Assembly: GCA_035714005.1 (NCBI GenBank)
Contig: DASTMQ010000259.1
Coordinates: forward strand, 1-8,404
Direction of reading: 5' to 3'
From: AWTP1-13 sp035714005
GTDB taxonomy: Bacteria; Pseudomonadota; Alphaproteobacteria; Rhizobiales; Hyphomicrobiaceae
DNA: 8,404 nt
Numbering within the stretch: the stretch's first letter is position 1; each line of letters opens with the position of its first letter. Below, piece by piece: positions 1-8,057 of this stretch. A program made the translations under genes and the position numbers. The notes below the pieces were generated by a model that saw only the letters and a list, made by a program, of their open reading frames with translations, searched no databases and was not told the origin of the DNA.

Positions 1-14
1 CGCTCAGAGGCCTG

Positions 15-584
15 GTGTTTGTGTTTCTGGTCGGCAGCCTATGGCTCTTGGTCTGGATTGCCTCGCTGATCGACTTCACGCGCACCAATGCCGATAGCGT
101 CTATAGCGTTTTGCAAGGCATCGAAGCGGCCGCCAACCTGACCGTGCTGATGGGCGCGGCGGTCTTTTTTCTCGTTCGCATCGAGGAGCGCATCAAGCGG
201 CGGCGCGCTCTGCGAGCCTTGCATGAACTGCGCTCGATTGTGCACGTCATCGATATGCACCAGCTCACCAAGGATCCAAGCGGTTCGGTAAGCATTGGCG
301 GCAGCACGCCCTCCTCGCCGACGCGCACGCTGAGCCGTTTCGAGCTCAGCCGCTATCTCGACTACTGCTCCGAAATGCTGTCCTTAACCTCGAAGGTTGC
401 CGTGCTGTATGCGCAAAGCTTTCCCGATACCGAGGTGACGGACGCCGTCAGCGACATCGAACGCATCGCCGCAGGCCTCTCGCAAAAGGTCTGGCAGAAG
501 ATTATGATTTTGCAGGCGGCCGCCGGCATCGAGGCCGGCAAAGCTGCGCCCGCCGTGCCGCTGCCAGGGCCGCCCGGCCGCTGA
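15..584 (+). CDS. Small two-helix membrane protein of unknown function (possibly 5' partial)
   Basis: I do not recognise a named family. The 189-residue reading frame begins with two hydrophobic segments (about residues 2-20 and 38-54) joined by a short polar loop. A strongly basic stretch (IEERIKRRR, residues 56-64) follows, which by the positive-inside rule puts the rest in the cytoplasm. The soluble part looks helical and has motif-like blocks: HELRSIVHVIDMHQLTKDP (70-88), YLDYCSEMLSLTSK (114-127) and WQKIMIL (160-166). A Ser/Gly/Pro-rich linker lies at about 89-104 and the tail is Ala/Pro-rich. From memory, similar blocks occur in uncharacterised bacterial proteins, but I could not check this. 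The GTG at 15 has a possible ribosome site, AGAGG at 6-10, yet the frame is open to the window edge and the first helix starts at residue 2, so the true start may lie upstream. The gene converges on ligA, so it is not part of the division operon. Coding call is solid; function is unknown. Confidence 0.75.
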   Translation: MFVFLVGSLWLLVWIASLIDFTRTNADSVYSVLQGIEAAANLTVLMGAAVFFLVRIEERIKRRRALRALHELRSIVHVIDMHQLTKDPSGSVSIGGSTPSSPTRTLSRFELSRYLDYCSEMLSLTSKVAVLYAQSFPDTEVTDAVSDIERIAAGLSQKVWQKIMILQAAAGIEAGKAAPAVPLPGPPGR

Positions 585-621
585 CGGTGGGCGCGCAGCG
601 TCCCGCTACCTGCCCCGCCCG

Positions 622-2757
622 CTACGTGGCCTTGACAAGTTTCAGCCACGCGTCCTCGCTGAGCACGGCCACGCCGAGCTCGCGCGCCTTGCCGAGCTTA
701 GAGCCGGCGTCGGCCCCGGCCACCACGTAGTCGGTTTTGGCCGAGACCGAGCCCGTCACTTTGGCGCCGAGGCGCTCCGCCAAGGCCTTGGCCTCGCTGC
801 GCGTCATGCGTTCAAGCGTACCAGTGAACACCACCGTCTTGTCGGTGACGGGCGTGGCTAGCTGGCTGGCGCGAGCGAACGGTTCGACCTCGATCTCGGC
901 CAACAGATCCGCGAGCGCCTTGAGGTTGTGTGGCTCACCGAAAAAGGCGACCAGGGCATCGATGACGGTGGCCCCGATGCCTTCGATATCATCGAGCTCG
1001 CGATAGGCAGCGCTCTCCTTGCCCCCGGCGGCGGCGGCCGCCGCCCCCGTGCGAAAGGCTTCGAGCGTGCCGAGCGCCTTTGCCAGATCGCGTGCGGTTG
1101 TTTCGCCGATGTGACGGATGCCCAAAGCGTAAATGAAACGATCGAGGGACACGCGCCGGCGCGCCTCGATCGCCTTGAACAGCTTGTCGATCGACTTGGC
1201 ACCAAAACCTTTCTTCTCCAGCAAGCGTTTCGGCGCCGGCAATCGCGCCTCGCGTGCGGCCAGGGTGAAGATGTCGGCCGGTTGCATGATGCGGCCCTCA
1301 TCGTAGAACAGCTCGATCTGTTTCTCGCCCAAGCCCTCGATATCAAAGGCGTTTCGCGCGACGAAGTGCTTGAGGCGCTCCTTGGCTTGCGCCGGGCAAA
1401 TCAGGCCACCGGTGCAGCGGCGCACGATATCGACGCGGCCGGTGCGCTCGTCCACCTCGCGCACCGCCTGGCTGCCGCAGGCCGGGCAAATCACCGGCAT
1501 CCGGTAGGGTCTGGCGCCCTTGGGGCGCTTTTCCAGCACCACGCCGAGCACCTGGGGGATCACGTCGCCGGCGCGCCGCACGATCACGGTATCGCCGATG
1601 CGGATGTCCTTGCGCGCAATTTCGTCCTCGTTGTGCAGCGTGGCGTTGGCGACGACAACGCCGCCCACCGTCACCGGCTCGAGTTTGGCGGCGGGGGTGA
1701 GGGCGCCGGTGCGACCCACCTGAATTTCGATATCGTTGAGGCGCGTCATCACTTCTTCGGCGGGAAACTTGTGCGCAATCGCCCAACGCGGCGCACGCGA
1801 CACGAAGCCCAGGCGCTCCTGCCAGTCGAGCCGATTGACCTTGTAGACGACGCCATCGATGTCGTAGCCCAGCGAAGCGCGGCGCTCGGCCATCGCCCGG
1901 TGGAACGTCAAGAGTTCGCCGGTCGTGGCACACACCCGCAGCAGCGGATTGAGCGGCAAACCCCAGCGCGCGAACACCTCATAGACGCCCGCTTGCGTGG
2001 CGGCCGGCAACGCGCTCGCCGCACCCCAACCGTAGGCAAAAAACCGCAAGGGACGGCGCGCCGTAATCGAGGCATCAAGCTGGCGCAAGGAGCCAGCAGC
2101 GGCATTGCGCGGGTTGGCGAAGACCTTGCCGCCGGCGGCGGCCTGCTCGCGATTGAGCTTCTCGAAGTCGTGGTGGGAAAGGTAAATTTCGCCGCGCACC
2201 TCGATCAGATCCGGCAGGGCGGCGCCGCTGAGACGGTGCGGAATTAGGCGCATGGTCTTGACGTTGGGCGTCACATTTTCGCCCTCGGTGCCGTCGCCGC
2301 GCGTTGCGGCCTGCGTCAGTCTGCCCTTCACGTAGGTGAGCGAGATCGACAGGCCGTCGATCTTGGGTTCGGCCGTTACCTCGACGACGGCGTCCACCGG
2401 CAGGCCGAGGAAGCGGCGCACCCGGGCCATGAAGTCGGTGACATCCTCCTCGTTGAAGGCATTGCCAAGCGAAAGCATCGGCACGGCGTGCCGCACCTTG
2501 CCGAAGGCCTCCACCGGCACCGATCCGACCCGGCGCGAGGGGGAATCCTCGCGCAGCAACTGGGGGTAGCGCGCCTCGATGGCGGCATTGCGCTGACGCA
2601 GGGCGTCGTAATCGGCGTCGGAAATTTCGGGTGCGTCCTCGCCATAGTAGAGCTTGTCATGGCGGGCAATCTCGGTGGCGAGACGCTCAAGTTCGCGCCC
2701 AGCCTCCGTCTCGCTCAGCCGCTCGACGGCTTTTTTAGATGCATTCGCCGCGGTCAT
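622..2757 (-). CDS. ligA: NAD-dependent DNA ligase LigA
   Basis: LigA seals single-strand nicks in DNA during replication and repair, using NAD+ as adenylate donor. The 711 residues carry all expected parts in order. Domain Ia has HDKLYYGEDAPEISDADYDA (33-52), which binds NMN. The adenylation domain has the nucleophile Lys132 in EPKIDGLS, then RGDG (153-156), RGEIYL (188-193), DGVVYK with Lys306, and AHKFPAEE with Lys330. An OB fold follows, then a four-cysteine zinc site (Cys424, Cys427, Cys448, Cys454), helix-hairpin-helix repeats (about 470-610) and a C-terminal BRCT domain (about 637-711). The length is close to alphaproteobacterial homologues and longer than the 671 residues of E. coli LigA. 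I chose the ATG at 2757, with GGGAG just upstream, over an in-frame TTG at 2787 that lacks a ribosome site. An alanine run at 571-577 is a low-complexity loop. The gene follows bamD after 63 bp and is probably cotranscribed with it. Confidence 0.97.
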   Translation of the reverse strand: MTAANASKKAVERLSETEAGRELERLATEIARHDKLYYGEDAPEISDADYDALRQRNAAIEARYPQLLREDSPSRRVGSVPVEAFGKVRHAVPMLSLGNAFNEEDVTDFMARVRRFLGLPVDAVVEVTAEPKIDGLSISLTYVKGRLTQAATRGDGTEGENVTPNVKTMRLIPHRLSGAALPDLIEVRGEIYLSHHDFEKLNREQAAAGGKVFANPRNAAAGSLRQLDASITARRPLRFFAYGWGAASALPAATQAGVYEVFARWGLPLNPLLRVCATTGELLTFHRAMAERRASLGYDIDGVVYKVNRLDWQERLGFVSRAPRWAIAHKFPAEEVMTRLNDIEIQVGRTGALTPAAKLEPVTVGGVVVANATLHNEDEIARKDIRIGDTVIVRRAGDVIPQVLGVVLEKRPKGARPYRMPVICPACGSQAVREVDERTGRVDIVRRCTGGLICPAQAKERLKHFVARNAFDIEGLGEKQIELFYDEGRIMQPADIFTLAAREARLPAPKRLLEKKGFGAKSIDKLFKAIEARRRVSLDRFIYALGIRHIGETTARDLAKALGTLEAFRTGAAAAAAGGKESAAYRELDDIEGIGATVIDALVAFFGEPHNLKALADLLAEIEVEPFARASQLATPVTDKTVVFTGTLERMTRSEAKALAERLGAKVTGSVSAKTDYVVAGADAGSKLGKARELGVAVLSEDAWLKLVKAT

Positions 2758-2820
2758 GCTCCCACACTGCCCCAGCCGAGCGGCCAATGCCAGCGCGGCA
2801 GGAGACCAGCTATGGGTCGT

Positions 2821-3822
2821 CTACTGCGACTGGGCAAATCCCAGCGGCGGCCGCCCGTTCGGCTTGGCCGCGGTCGGTACGTCCTCGCCGGGCGCGCGCG
2901 GTGCCGGCAGCTGATCGGGTGACGGCAATCCCGGCGCTGGCTTCTGCGGCGTTGGCTCGGGTTTTTTCTGGCCGCCGGGGGTGAGCGCCTTGAGCGTATT
3001 GCTGATCCAAGAGCCCGAATTCAGCTGCGGACTGTGGCCGCCGGACTTGAGGAGTGCGTAGCCGTTCTTATACCACTCCGAATTGGGATAGTTGTGGCCG
3101 AGCACGGCGGCCGCCGATTGCGCTTCGGGCACGATGCCGAGCGCCATGTTGGTCTCCACCAGACGATAGAGGGCCTCTTCAACGTGCGCCGTCGTCTGAT
3201 AGTCGGAGACCACGGTGCGGTAGCGATTGATGGCGGCCAGCTGGTTGCCTTGCTTTTGGTAGTAGCGCGCAACGTTCATTTCCGAGGCGGCCAGCACGTC
3301 CTCGGCGATGCGGATGCGATTCTCCGCCTGCTTGGCGTAGGGACTGTCGGGGTAGCGCTGACGCAGCACCTTGAGTTCAGCCAAGGCCTTGCGCGTGGCG
3401 GTCTGATCGCGCGCGGGATCCTTAATCTCATCGAAATTGGCCGAGGCGATGATGTGGTGGGCGAGCGCGGCATCCTTGGTGCCGGGATGCAAGGTGGTGT
3501 AGCGCTGCGCCGAGGTGATGGCCTCGGGGAACTTGCCGGCTTTGTAGTAGGCGTAGGCCGCCATCACGATGGCGCGTCGCGCCTCCGGCGAATAGGGATG
3601 GTCGCGATCGAGGTCCTCGTATTTTTTGGCCGCCAAGGTCCACTCGCTTTTGTTGAGGAACGCCTCGGCATCGGCATACATCTTGCCGGGAGGATCGGGG
3701 TTCAGCGCCTTGGCCGCGTCGTTGGTGGAGGCGCAGCCCGCAAGCAGCCCTGCCGTCAAGGCCAGCGCCAGCAGAGGCAAGGTCTTGCCTCGCCACCGTG
3801 TTACTGCCCGAACGACGGCCAT
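2821..3822 (-). CDS. bamD: Outer membrane assembly lipoprotein BamD
   Basis: BamD is an essential lipoprotein of the BAM complex, which folds and inserts beta-barrel proteins into the outer membrane. It sits on the periplasmic face of that membrane and works with BamA. The 333-residue product has a basic, hydrophobic signal peptide ending in a lipobox, Leu-Ala-Gly-Cys, with Cys30 as the lipidated residue. The mature part (about 45-255) is a run of TPR-like helix pairs with typical BamD blocks: YPDSPYAKQAENRI, EMNVARYYQKQGNQLAAINR, YRTVVSDYQTTAHVEEAL and VLGHNYPNSEWYK. The last 55 or so residues are rich in proline, lysine and alanine, a disordered tail absent from E. coli BamD. The ATG at 3822 has GGGGA at 3831-3835, 8 nt upstream, and gives a complete signal peptide. 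The neighbours lpxC and ligA match the usual alphaproteobacterial order, except that recN does not follow. Family assignment is firm; the role of the tail is unknown. Confidence 0.94.
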   Translation of the reverse strand: MAVVRAVTRWRGKTLPLLALALTAGLLAGCASTNDAAKALNPDPPGKMYADAEAFLNKSEWTLAAKKYEDLDRDHPYSPEARRAIVMAAYAYYKAGKFPEAITSAQRYTTLHPGTKDAALAHHIIASANFDEIKDPARDQTATRKALAELKVLRQRYPDSPYAKQAENRIRIAEDVLAASEMNVARYYQKQGNQLAAINRYRTVVSDYQTTAHVEEALYRLVETNMALGIVPEAQSAAAVLGHNYPNSEWYKNGYALLKSGGHSPQLNSGSWISNTLKALTPGGQKKPEPTPQKPAPGLPSPDQLPAPRAPGEDVPTAAKPNGRPPLGFAQSQ

Positions 3823-4031
3823 GCGCCCAGTCCCCGTTCTTGTCGCCCGGTTCTGTCGCCGGTTTTCGACTTGCTCAGCCCATCAGGCCGCTGTTCACGG
3901 CCATAACACACCCCATGGCACCCGGCACGTCCCTTGCGCGCCGCCAGCTCAAGTTTACCCCGACTTTGGCGCCAAATTGTGGACAGGCGCGCCGGCTGCT
4001 GGCCGTGGCCTGATGGCCCCGGGCAGAGGGC
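3823..4031 (-). other. lpxC-bamD intergenic region (bamD leader)
   Basis: This 209-bp spacer holds no convincing gene. It contains a perfect 12-bp palindrome (3965-3976) and a smaller hairpin, GGCCG/CGGCC with a 7-nt loop (3886-3902). Neither is followed by a T run in the transcribed direction, so I see no intrinsic terminator after lpxC. No good -35/-10 pair stands out, although the spacer is long enough to hold a bamD promoter. A 13-codon reading frame (3875-3916) lacks a ribosome site and is probably chance. Confidence 0.6.
3965..3976. promoter_or_regulatory. 12-bp perfect palindrome, possible operator
   Basis: TTTGGCGCCAAA is an exact inverted repeat in the bamD leader, about 142 bp upstream of the bamD start. 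Its A/T ends differ from the surrounding GC-rich sequence. It could be a binding site for a dimeric regulator, but I recognise no named box, and a single short palindrome can arise by chance. Confidence 0.3.
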
Positions 4032-4985
4032 TCAGGAGCGATCGGCCGCGTAGTTGACCGCCGCCAAGCCGCTCGAAACCTCGACCGGAACGACCTCGCG
4101 CACCCAGGGTGCACGCACGACCGCCCAGGCGTCGCGGTCGGCAAACAGTGCTTGTAGGACGCGCGCGTTGAGCCGGTGCCCGCCCTTCACCGAGCGGTAG
4201 GACGCCAGCATCGGTGCGCCGGCGAGCGCCAAATCACCTACTGCATCGAGGATCTTGTGGCGCACAAACTCCTGCGGATAGCGTAGCCCCTCGCTGTTGA
4301 CAATGCGATCATCCGCCAAGGCGACCGTATTTTCAAGCGAGGCTCCAAGTGCCAGGCCGGCCTTCCAAAGGCTCTCCACGTCCCGCATAAAACCAAACGT
4401 CCGGGCCCGGCAAATCTCGTTGCGGAACGCCCCGGCGTTCATTTCCAGCGCCATGCGCTGGCGGCCGATCAAGGCGGTCGGGAAATCGATCTCGACGTCG
4501 AGGTGGAAGCTCGAATGCGGGGTCAGCATCCCCCAACAGTCGCCTTCCTCGACGCGAACGGGTTTCAGCACTTTGATGAACTTGCGGGGCTGGGCCAGCT
4601 CGCGAATGCCCGTTTGATCGACGGCATTGACGAAGCTGGCGGCGCTGCCGTCCATGATCGGCACTTCGCGGGCATCGATTTCGATGAAGCAGTTGTCGAC
4701 GTTGAGGCCGCGCAGGGCTGAGAGCAGGTGTTCCACGGTGCCGACCGTTACGCCCGCGTCGTCGCCGAGCACGGTGCACAGGGTCAGGTTTTTGACGCTG
4801 TCGATATGGGCCGCAATGTCGGCGATGATGCGTCCACGTTTGGTGACCAGGAAGCGGAAGCCCGTGTCGGCCTCCGCCGGATGCAACACCAGGCAAACCG
4901 GTGCACCACTGTGCACCCCTGTGCCTCGCAACTGAATTTCATGAGCGATAGTGGTCTGGCGCGACCCTATAAATCGCCTGGACAT
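4032..4985 (-). CDS. lpxC: UDP-3-O-acyl-N-acetylglucosamine deacetylase LpxC
   Basis: LpxC is the cytoplasmic zinc enzyme that removes acetate from UDP-3-O-acyl-GlcNAc, the committed step of lipid A synthesis. The 317-residue protein aligns along its length with the family (305 residues in E. coli). It opens with QLRGTGVHSG (18-27). The zinc ligands are visible as His86 in TVEHLLSAL, and His243 and Asp247 in RHKILDAVGD; Glu85 is the likely general base. His270 in GGHRLN matches the second catalytic histidine. RARTFGF (193-199) lies in the substrate-binding region, and PIMDGSA (109-115) is also typical. I chose the ATG at 4985 because GAGGG sits 4 nt upstream (4990-4994) and the family begins here. 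A 40-residue in-frame extension to 5105 is Gly/Arg-rich and unlike LpxC. The gene follows ftsZ in the usual order but behind a 235-bp leader, so it may have its own promoter. The C-terminus gives no clear sign of FtsH-dependent control. Confidence 0.97.
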   Translation of the reverse strand: MSRRFIGSRQTTIAHEIQLRGTGVHSGAPVCLVLHPAEADTGFRFLVTKRGRIIADIAAHIDSVKNLTLCTVLGDDAGVTVGTVEHLLSALRGLNVDNCFIEIDAREVPIMDGSAASFVNAVDQTGIRELAQPRKFIKVLKPVRVEEGDCWGMLTPHSSFHLDVEIDFPTALIGRQRMALEMNAGAFRNEICRARTFGFMRDVESLWKAGLALGASLENTVALADDRIVNSEGLRYPQEFVRHKILDAVGDLALAGAPMLASYRSVKGGHRLNARVLQALFADRDAWAVVRAPWVREVVPVEVSSGLAAVNYAADRS

Positions 4986-5044
4986 GTGTCCCTCGATCCC
5001 CTCATCGGTCCAGGACGCCGCCCGTTTCGGCGCCCCGTGCCCCC

Positions 5045-5097
5045 AAAAAAATCGGCCCCCGCTGCTCGTCTTTGACACTCGGGGCTCTTTGGCCCCC
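5045..5097 (-). promoter_or_regulatory. lpxC: Possible attenuator: two competing hairpins and a T7 run upstream of lpxC
   Basis: On the transcribed strand, GGGGC (5096-5092) can pair with GCCCC (5085-5081) across a 6-nt loop. The same GCCCC, plus the next G, can instead pair with CGGGGGC (5061-5055), leaving one bulged G. That second stem is followed by CGA and seven T (5051-5045), the form of an intrinsic terminator. The two stems share one arm and exclude each other, as in terminator/antiterminator switches. The loop of the second stem is about 18 nt and may hold a short inner helix (GTC-AAA-GAC). In a GC-rich genome such pairing can arise by chance, and I recognise no known riboswitch. It could also be a plain terminator separating ftsZ from lpxC. 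Confidence 0.35.
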
Positions 5098-5124
5098 ACG
5101 CTCAAGTCGGCGTTGTTGAATCAA

Positions 5125-5154
5125 ACGATACTGGAGTGTGCCGATTGGGGACAA
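5125..5154 (-). promoter_or_regulatory. lpxC: Weak candidate promoter for lpxC
   Basis: On the minus strand a -35-like TTGTCC (5154-5149) and a -10-like TATCGT (5130-5125) are 18 bp apart in the more A/T-rich part of the leader. They match the sigma-70 consensus at three and four of six positions, which is weak. A start just downstream would give a 5' leader of roughly 130 nt that includes the two competing hairpins. Confidence 0.22.
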
Positions 5155-5220
5155 ATCACGGTTTCTTACACTGTGTTACCGCTCCGCCGCAGCTCCACCT
5201 GCGGCCGCGGCGCCGCCCGC

Positions 5221-6681
<1,461 letters not shown>

Positions 6682-6689
6682 GTCAGTCG

Positions 6690-6694
6690 CCCTC
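6690..6694 (-). promoter_or_regulatory. ftsZ: Ribosome binding site that fixes the ftsZ start
   Basis: GAGGG on the minus strand lies 8 nt before the ATG at 6681. No ATG, GTG or TTG occurs in frame between this ATG and the ftsA stop codon 90 nt upstream, so the short FtsZ N-terminus is probably real. An in-frame ATT (6705-6703) is the only plausible rare alternative. Confidence 0.6.
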
Positions 6695-6771
6695 GCCTTG
6701 CCAATCTCGAGCCGGCGCCAGCGCGCCTCGCCCCTGCTGCCTTCGCAAGATCCCCGTTGCGCGCCTGGTCC

Positions 6772-8034
6772 CTAAAAGCTTGCCTGTAGCCAGCGCCCAA
6801 CGCTCCTGAGATACCCACCGCCTCGGAAATGCCGCTCGCTGCGGCGCACGCCTGCGGCAGGATCGAACGCAACTTGCGCCAAGCCCAGCACGGTGGAATA
6901 GGCGGGACTTGCCGCCCCCGCCGGCCAACCGTAGGCCGCCTGCGGATGTCCGGCACGCACGGGTTTGCCGAAAACCTCGGCGACGAAGGCGCTCAACCCA
7001 GGTAACTGGCCGGCGCCGCCGGTGATGACCACGCGCTCCGTTGCGCCAGGGGTAATGCCGGCACGCTCGAGCCGTTCGGTAATCTGGCCGTGCAATCCCT
7101 TGACGCGGCTCAGTACAACCTCGCGCACCTTACCCGTCGTGGCCTGCCCCGACCTCGGACCCTCCTCACCGGCGCGCGCGAACGGCACCGGCGTCTCTGC
7201 ATCCCCCGCCTCTGCTGGCACTGTGCCACAAAGCGCCTTGATTCGCTCGGCCTCCCGCAATGAGGTCTGTAGGGCTCGGGCAAGGTCGAAACTAATGTGA
7301 TGCCCGCCGACCGGAATGACCTCGCTGGCGAGCAGGTGTCCATCGAGGAACACCGCCAGCGCGGTTGTCCCTGCACCAAAATCCAAAACGACGACGCCGG
7401 CCCTGCGCTCTGCTGGCGTGGTAGCGGCAAGAGCGCTGGCGTAGGGAGCTGGCACCAACCCGGTGACGGACAAGTAGGCGCGCTCGGCGACGTGCACCAG
7501 GTTGCGCAGTGGCGCATCATCGGCGGTGACGGCGTGCAAATCTACGCTCACCACTTTGGCGGCGAGGCCGCGTGGATCGGCGATCCCCTGGGCACCGTCC
7601 AGCCGATAGCCGATGGCGTTGAGGTGCAGCAAGGCACGCCCGTCACGCTCCAAATAGCCCCGCCCGGCCGACATCAGTCGCGCCATATCCGCCTCCGCAA
7701 CCACGCGGCCCTCGATCTTGGCTTCGGCGGCGAAGGTCGTTGACTTCAGGCGCCCACAGGCGACGGCGAGCAGGACTTGACGCAGCTCGCAGCCGGCCGC
7801 ACGCTCCGCCTCGCTCACCGCGGCGCGCACGCATTGCTCGGCCGCGTCGAGCTCGATCACCACGCCCGCTTTGAGCCCCCGCGAGGGTTGCTGCCCGATG
7901 CCCAGCACATCAACCGGGCCCTCACGCCCCCGCCGGGCGGGGGCCACGATGAAGCACACGGTTTTGGCAGTGCCGATGTCCAGGAGCCCAAGAAGTGGTG
8001 GGGCCTGCCGGTGCAATTTATGCTGCGATGCCAC
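6772..8034 (-). CDS. ftsA: Cell division protein FtsA (actin-like)
   Basis: FtsA is an actin-like ATPase that tethers FtsZ filaments to the inner membrane and passes signals to later division proteins. From the chosen start it has 420 residues. The actin-fold signatures are LLDIGTAKT (phosphate 1, Asp19), VVLDFGAGTTALAVFLDG (phosphate 2, Asp218) and VVITGGAGQLPG (adenosine loop, about 335-346). Domain 1C lies between the first two. The last 14 or so residues (GYLRSVGRWLQASF) form the amphipathic helix that binds the membrane. A loop of about 30 residues around 272-302 replaces the variable 2B segment. I chose the GTG at 8034 because GGAGG (8041-8045) sits 6 nt upstream. The GTG at 8061 is also possible: it overlaps the ftsQ stop as GTGA, a common coupling arrangement, and would add nine residues, but lacks a ribosome site. 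The gene lies between ftsQ and ftsZ as expected, and its stop codon is in frame with ftsZ. Confidence 0.96.
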   Translation of the reverse strand: MASQHKLHRQAPPLLGLLDIGTAKTVCFIVAPARRGREGPVDVLGIGQQPSRGLKAGVVIELDAAEQCVRAAVSEAERAAGCELRQVLLAVACGRLKSTTFAAEAKIEGRVVAEADMARLMSAGRGYLERDGRALLHLNAIGYRLDGAQGIADPRGLAAKVVSVDLHAVTADDAPLRNLVHVAERAYLSVTGLVPAPYASALAATTPAERRAGVVVLDFGAGTTALAVFLDGHLLASEVIPVGGHHISFDLARALQTSLREAERIKALCGTVPAEAGDAETPVPFARAGEEGPRSGQATTGKVREVVLSRVKGLHGQITERLERAGITPGATERVVITGGAGQLPGLSAFVAEVFGKPVRAGHPQAAYGWPAGAASPAYSTVLGLAQVAFDPAAGVRRSERHFRGGGYLRSVGRWLQASF

Positions 8035-8040
8035 GCCCAG

Positions 8041-8045
8041 CCTCC
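8041..8045 (-). promoter_or_regulatory. ftsA: Strong ribosome binding site favouring the downstream ftsA start
   Basis: GGAGG on the minus strand, 6 nt before the GTG at 8034, is the best Shine-Dalgarno sequence near any ftsA start. It lies inside the reading frame if translation begins at the GTG at 8061. Confidence 0.5.
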
Positions 8046-8057
8046 AAGCCTCAGGTT

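Larger units (their letters stand above)
4986..5220 (-). other. ftsZ-lpxC intergenic region (lpxC leader)
   Basis: This 235-bp spacer contains no gene that I can support. The part nearest ftsZ is GC-rich. The middle (about 5110-5180) is richer in A/T, as expected of a promoter region, and contains an imperfect inverted repeat (TAACAC/GTGTAA, 5166-5178) and a GANTC site (5118-5122). The part nearest lpxC holds two alternative hairpins and a run of seven T. The spacer probably carries both an lpxC promoter and a control element, which is an inference from its composition and structure. Confidence 0.6.

Noticed and set aside
585..621. Terminator between the membrane protein gene and ligA
   Set aside because: GGGCG and CGCCC could pair over a long loop, but no T run follows on either strand and the stem is weak.
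928..2247. 439-codon open frame on the plus strand, antisense to ligA
   Set aside because: It lies fully inside ligA on the opposite strand. Its product is rich in Ala, Arg, Gly and His with no domain, as is usual for mirror frames of GC-rich genes.
3034..3906. 290-codon open frame on the plus strand, antisense to bamD
   Set aside because: It overlaps a clear bamD gene, and its Gly/Val/Arg-rich product has no domain-like features.
3875..3916. 13-codon minus-strand frame upstream of bamD as a leader peptide
   Set aside because: No ribosome site precedes it and the sequence shows no regulatory codon pattern.
3979..3987. DnaA-box-like TGTGGACAG in the bamD leader
   Set aside because: It matches the consensus at seven of nine positions and is alone. 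One weak box in this context is not evidence of DnaA binding.
4003..4031. Intrinsic terminator just after lpxC
   Set aside because: Several GGCC repeats can form 4-bp stems, but none is followed by a T run in the minus-strand direction.
4986..5105. 40-residue N-terminal extension of LpxC
   Set aside because: The added residues do not resemble LpxC, and the ATG at 4985 has a good ribosome site. The region fits a leader better.
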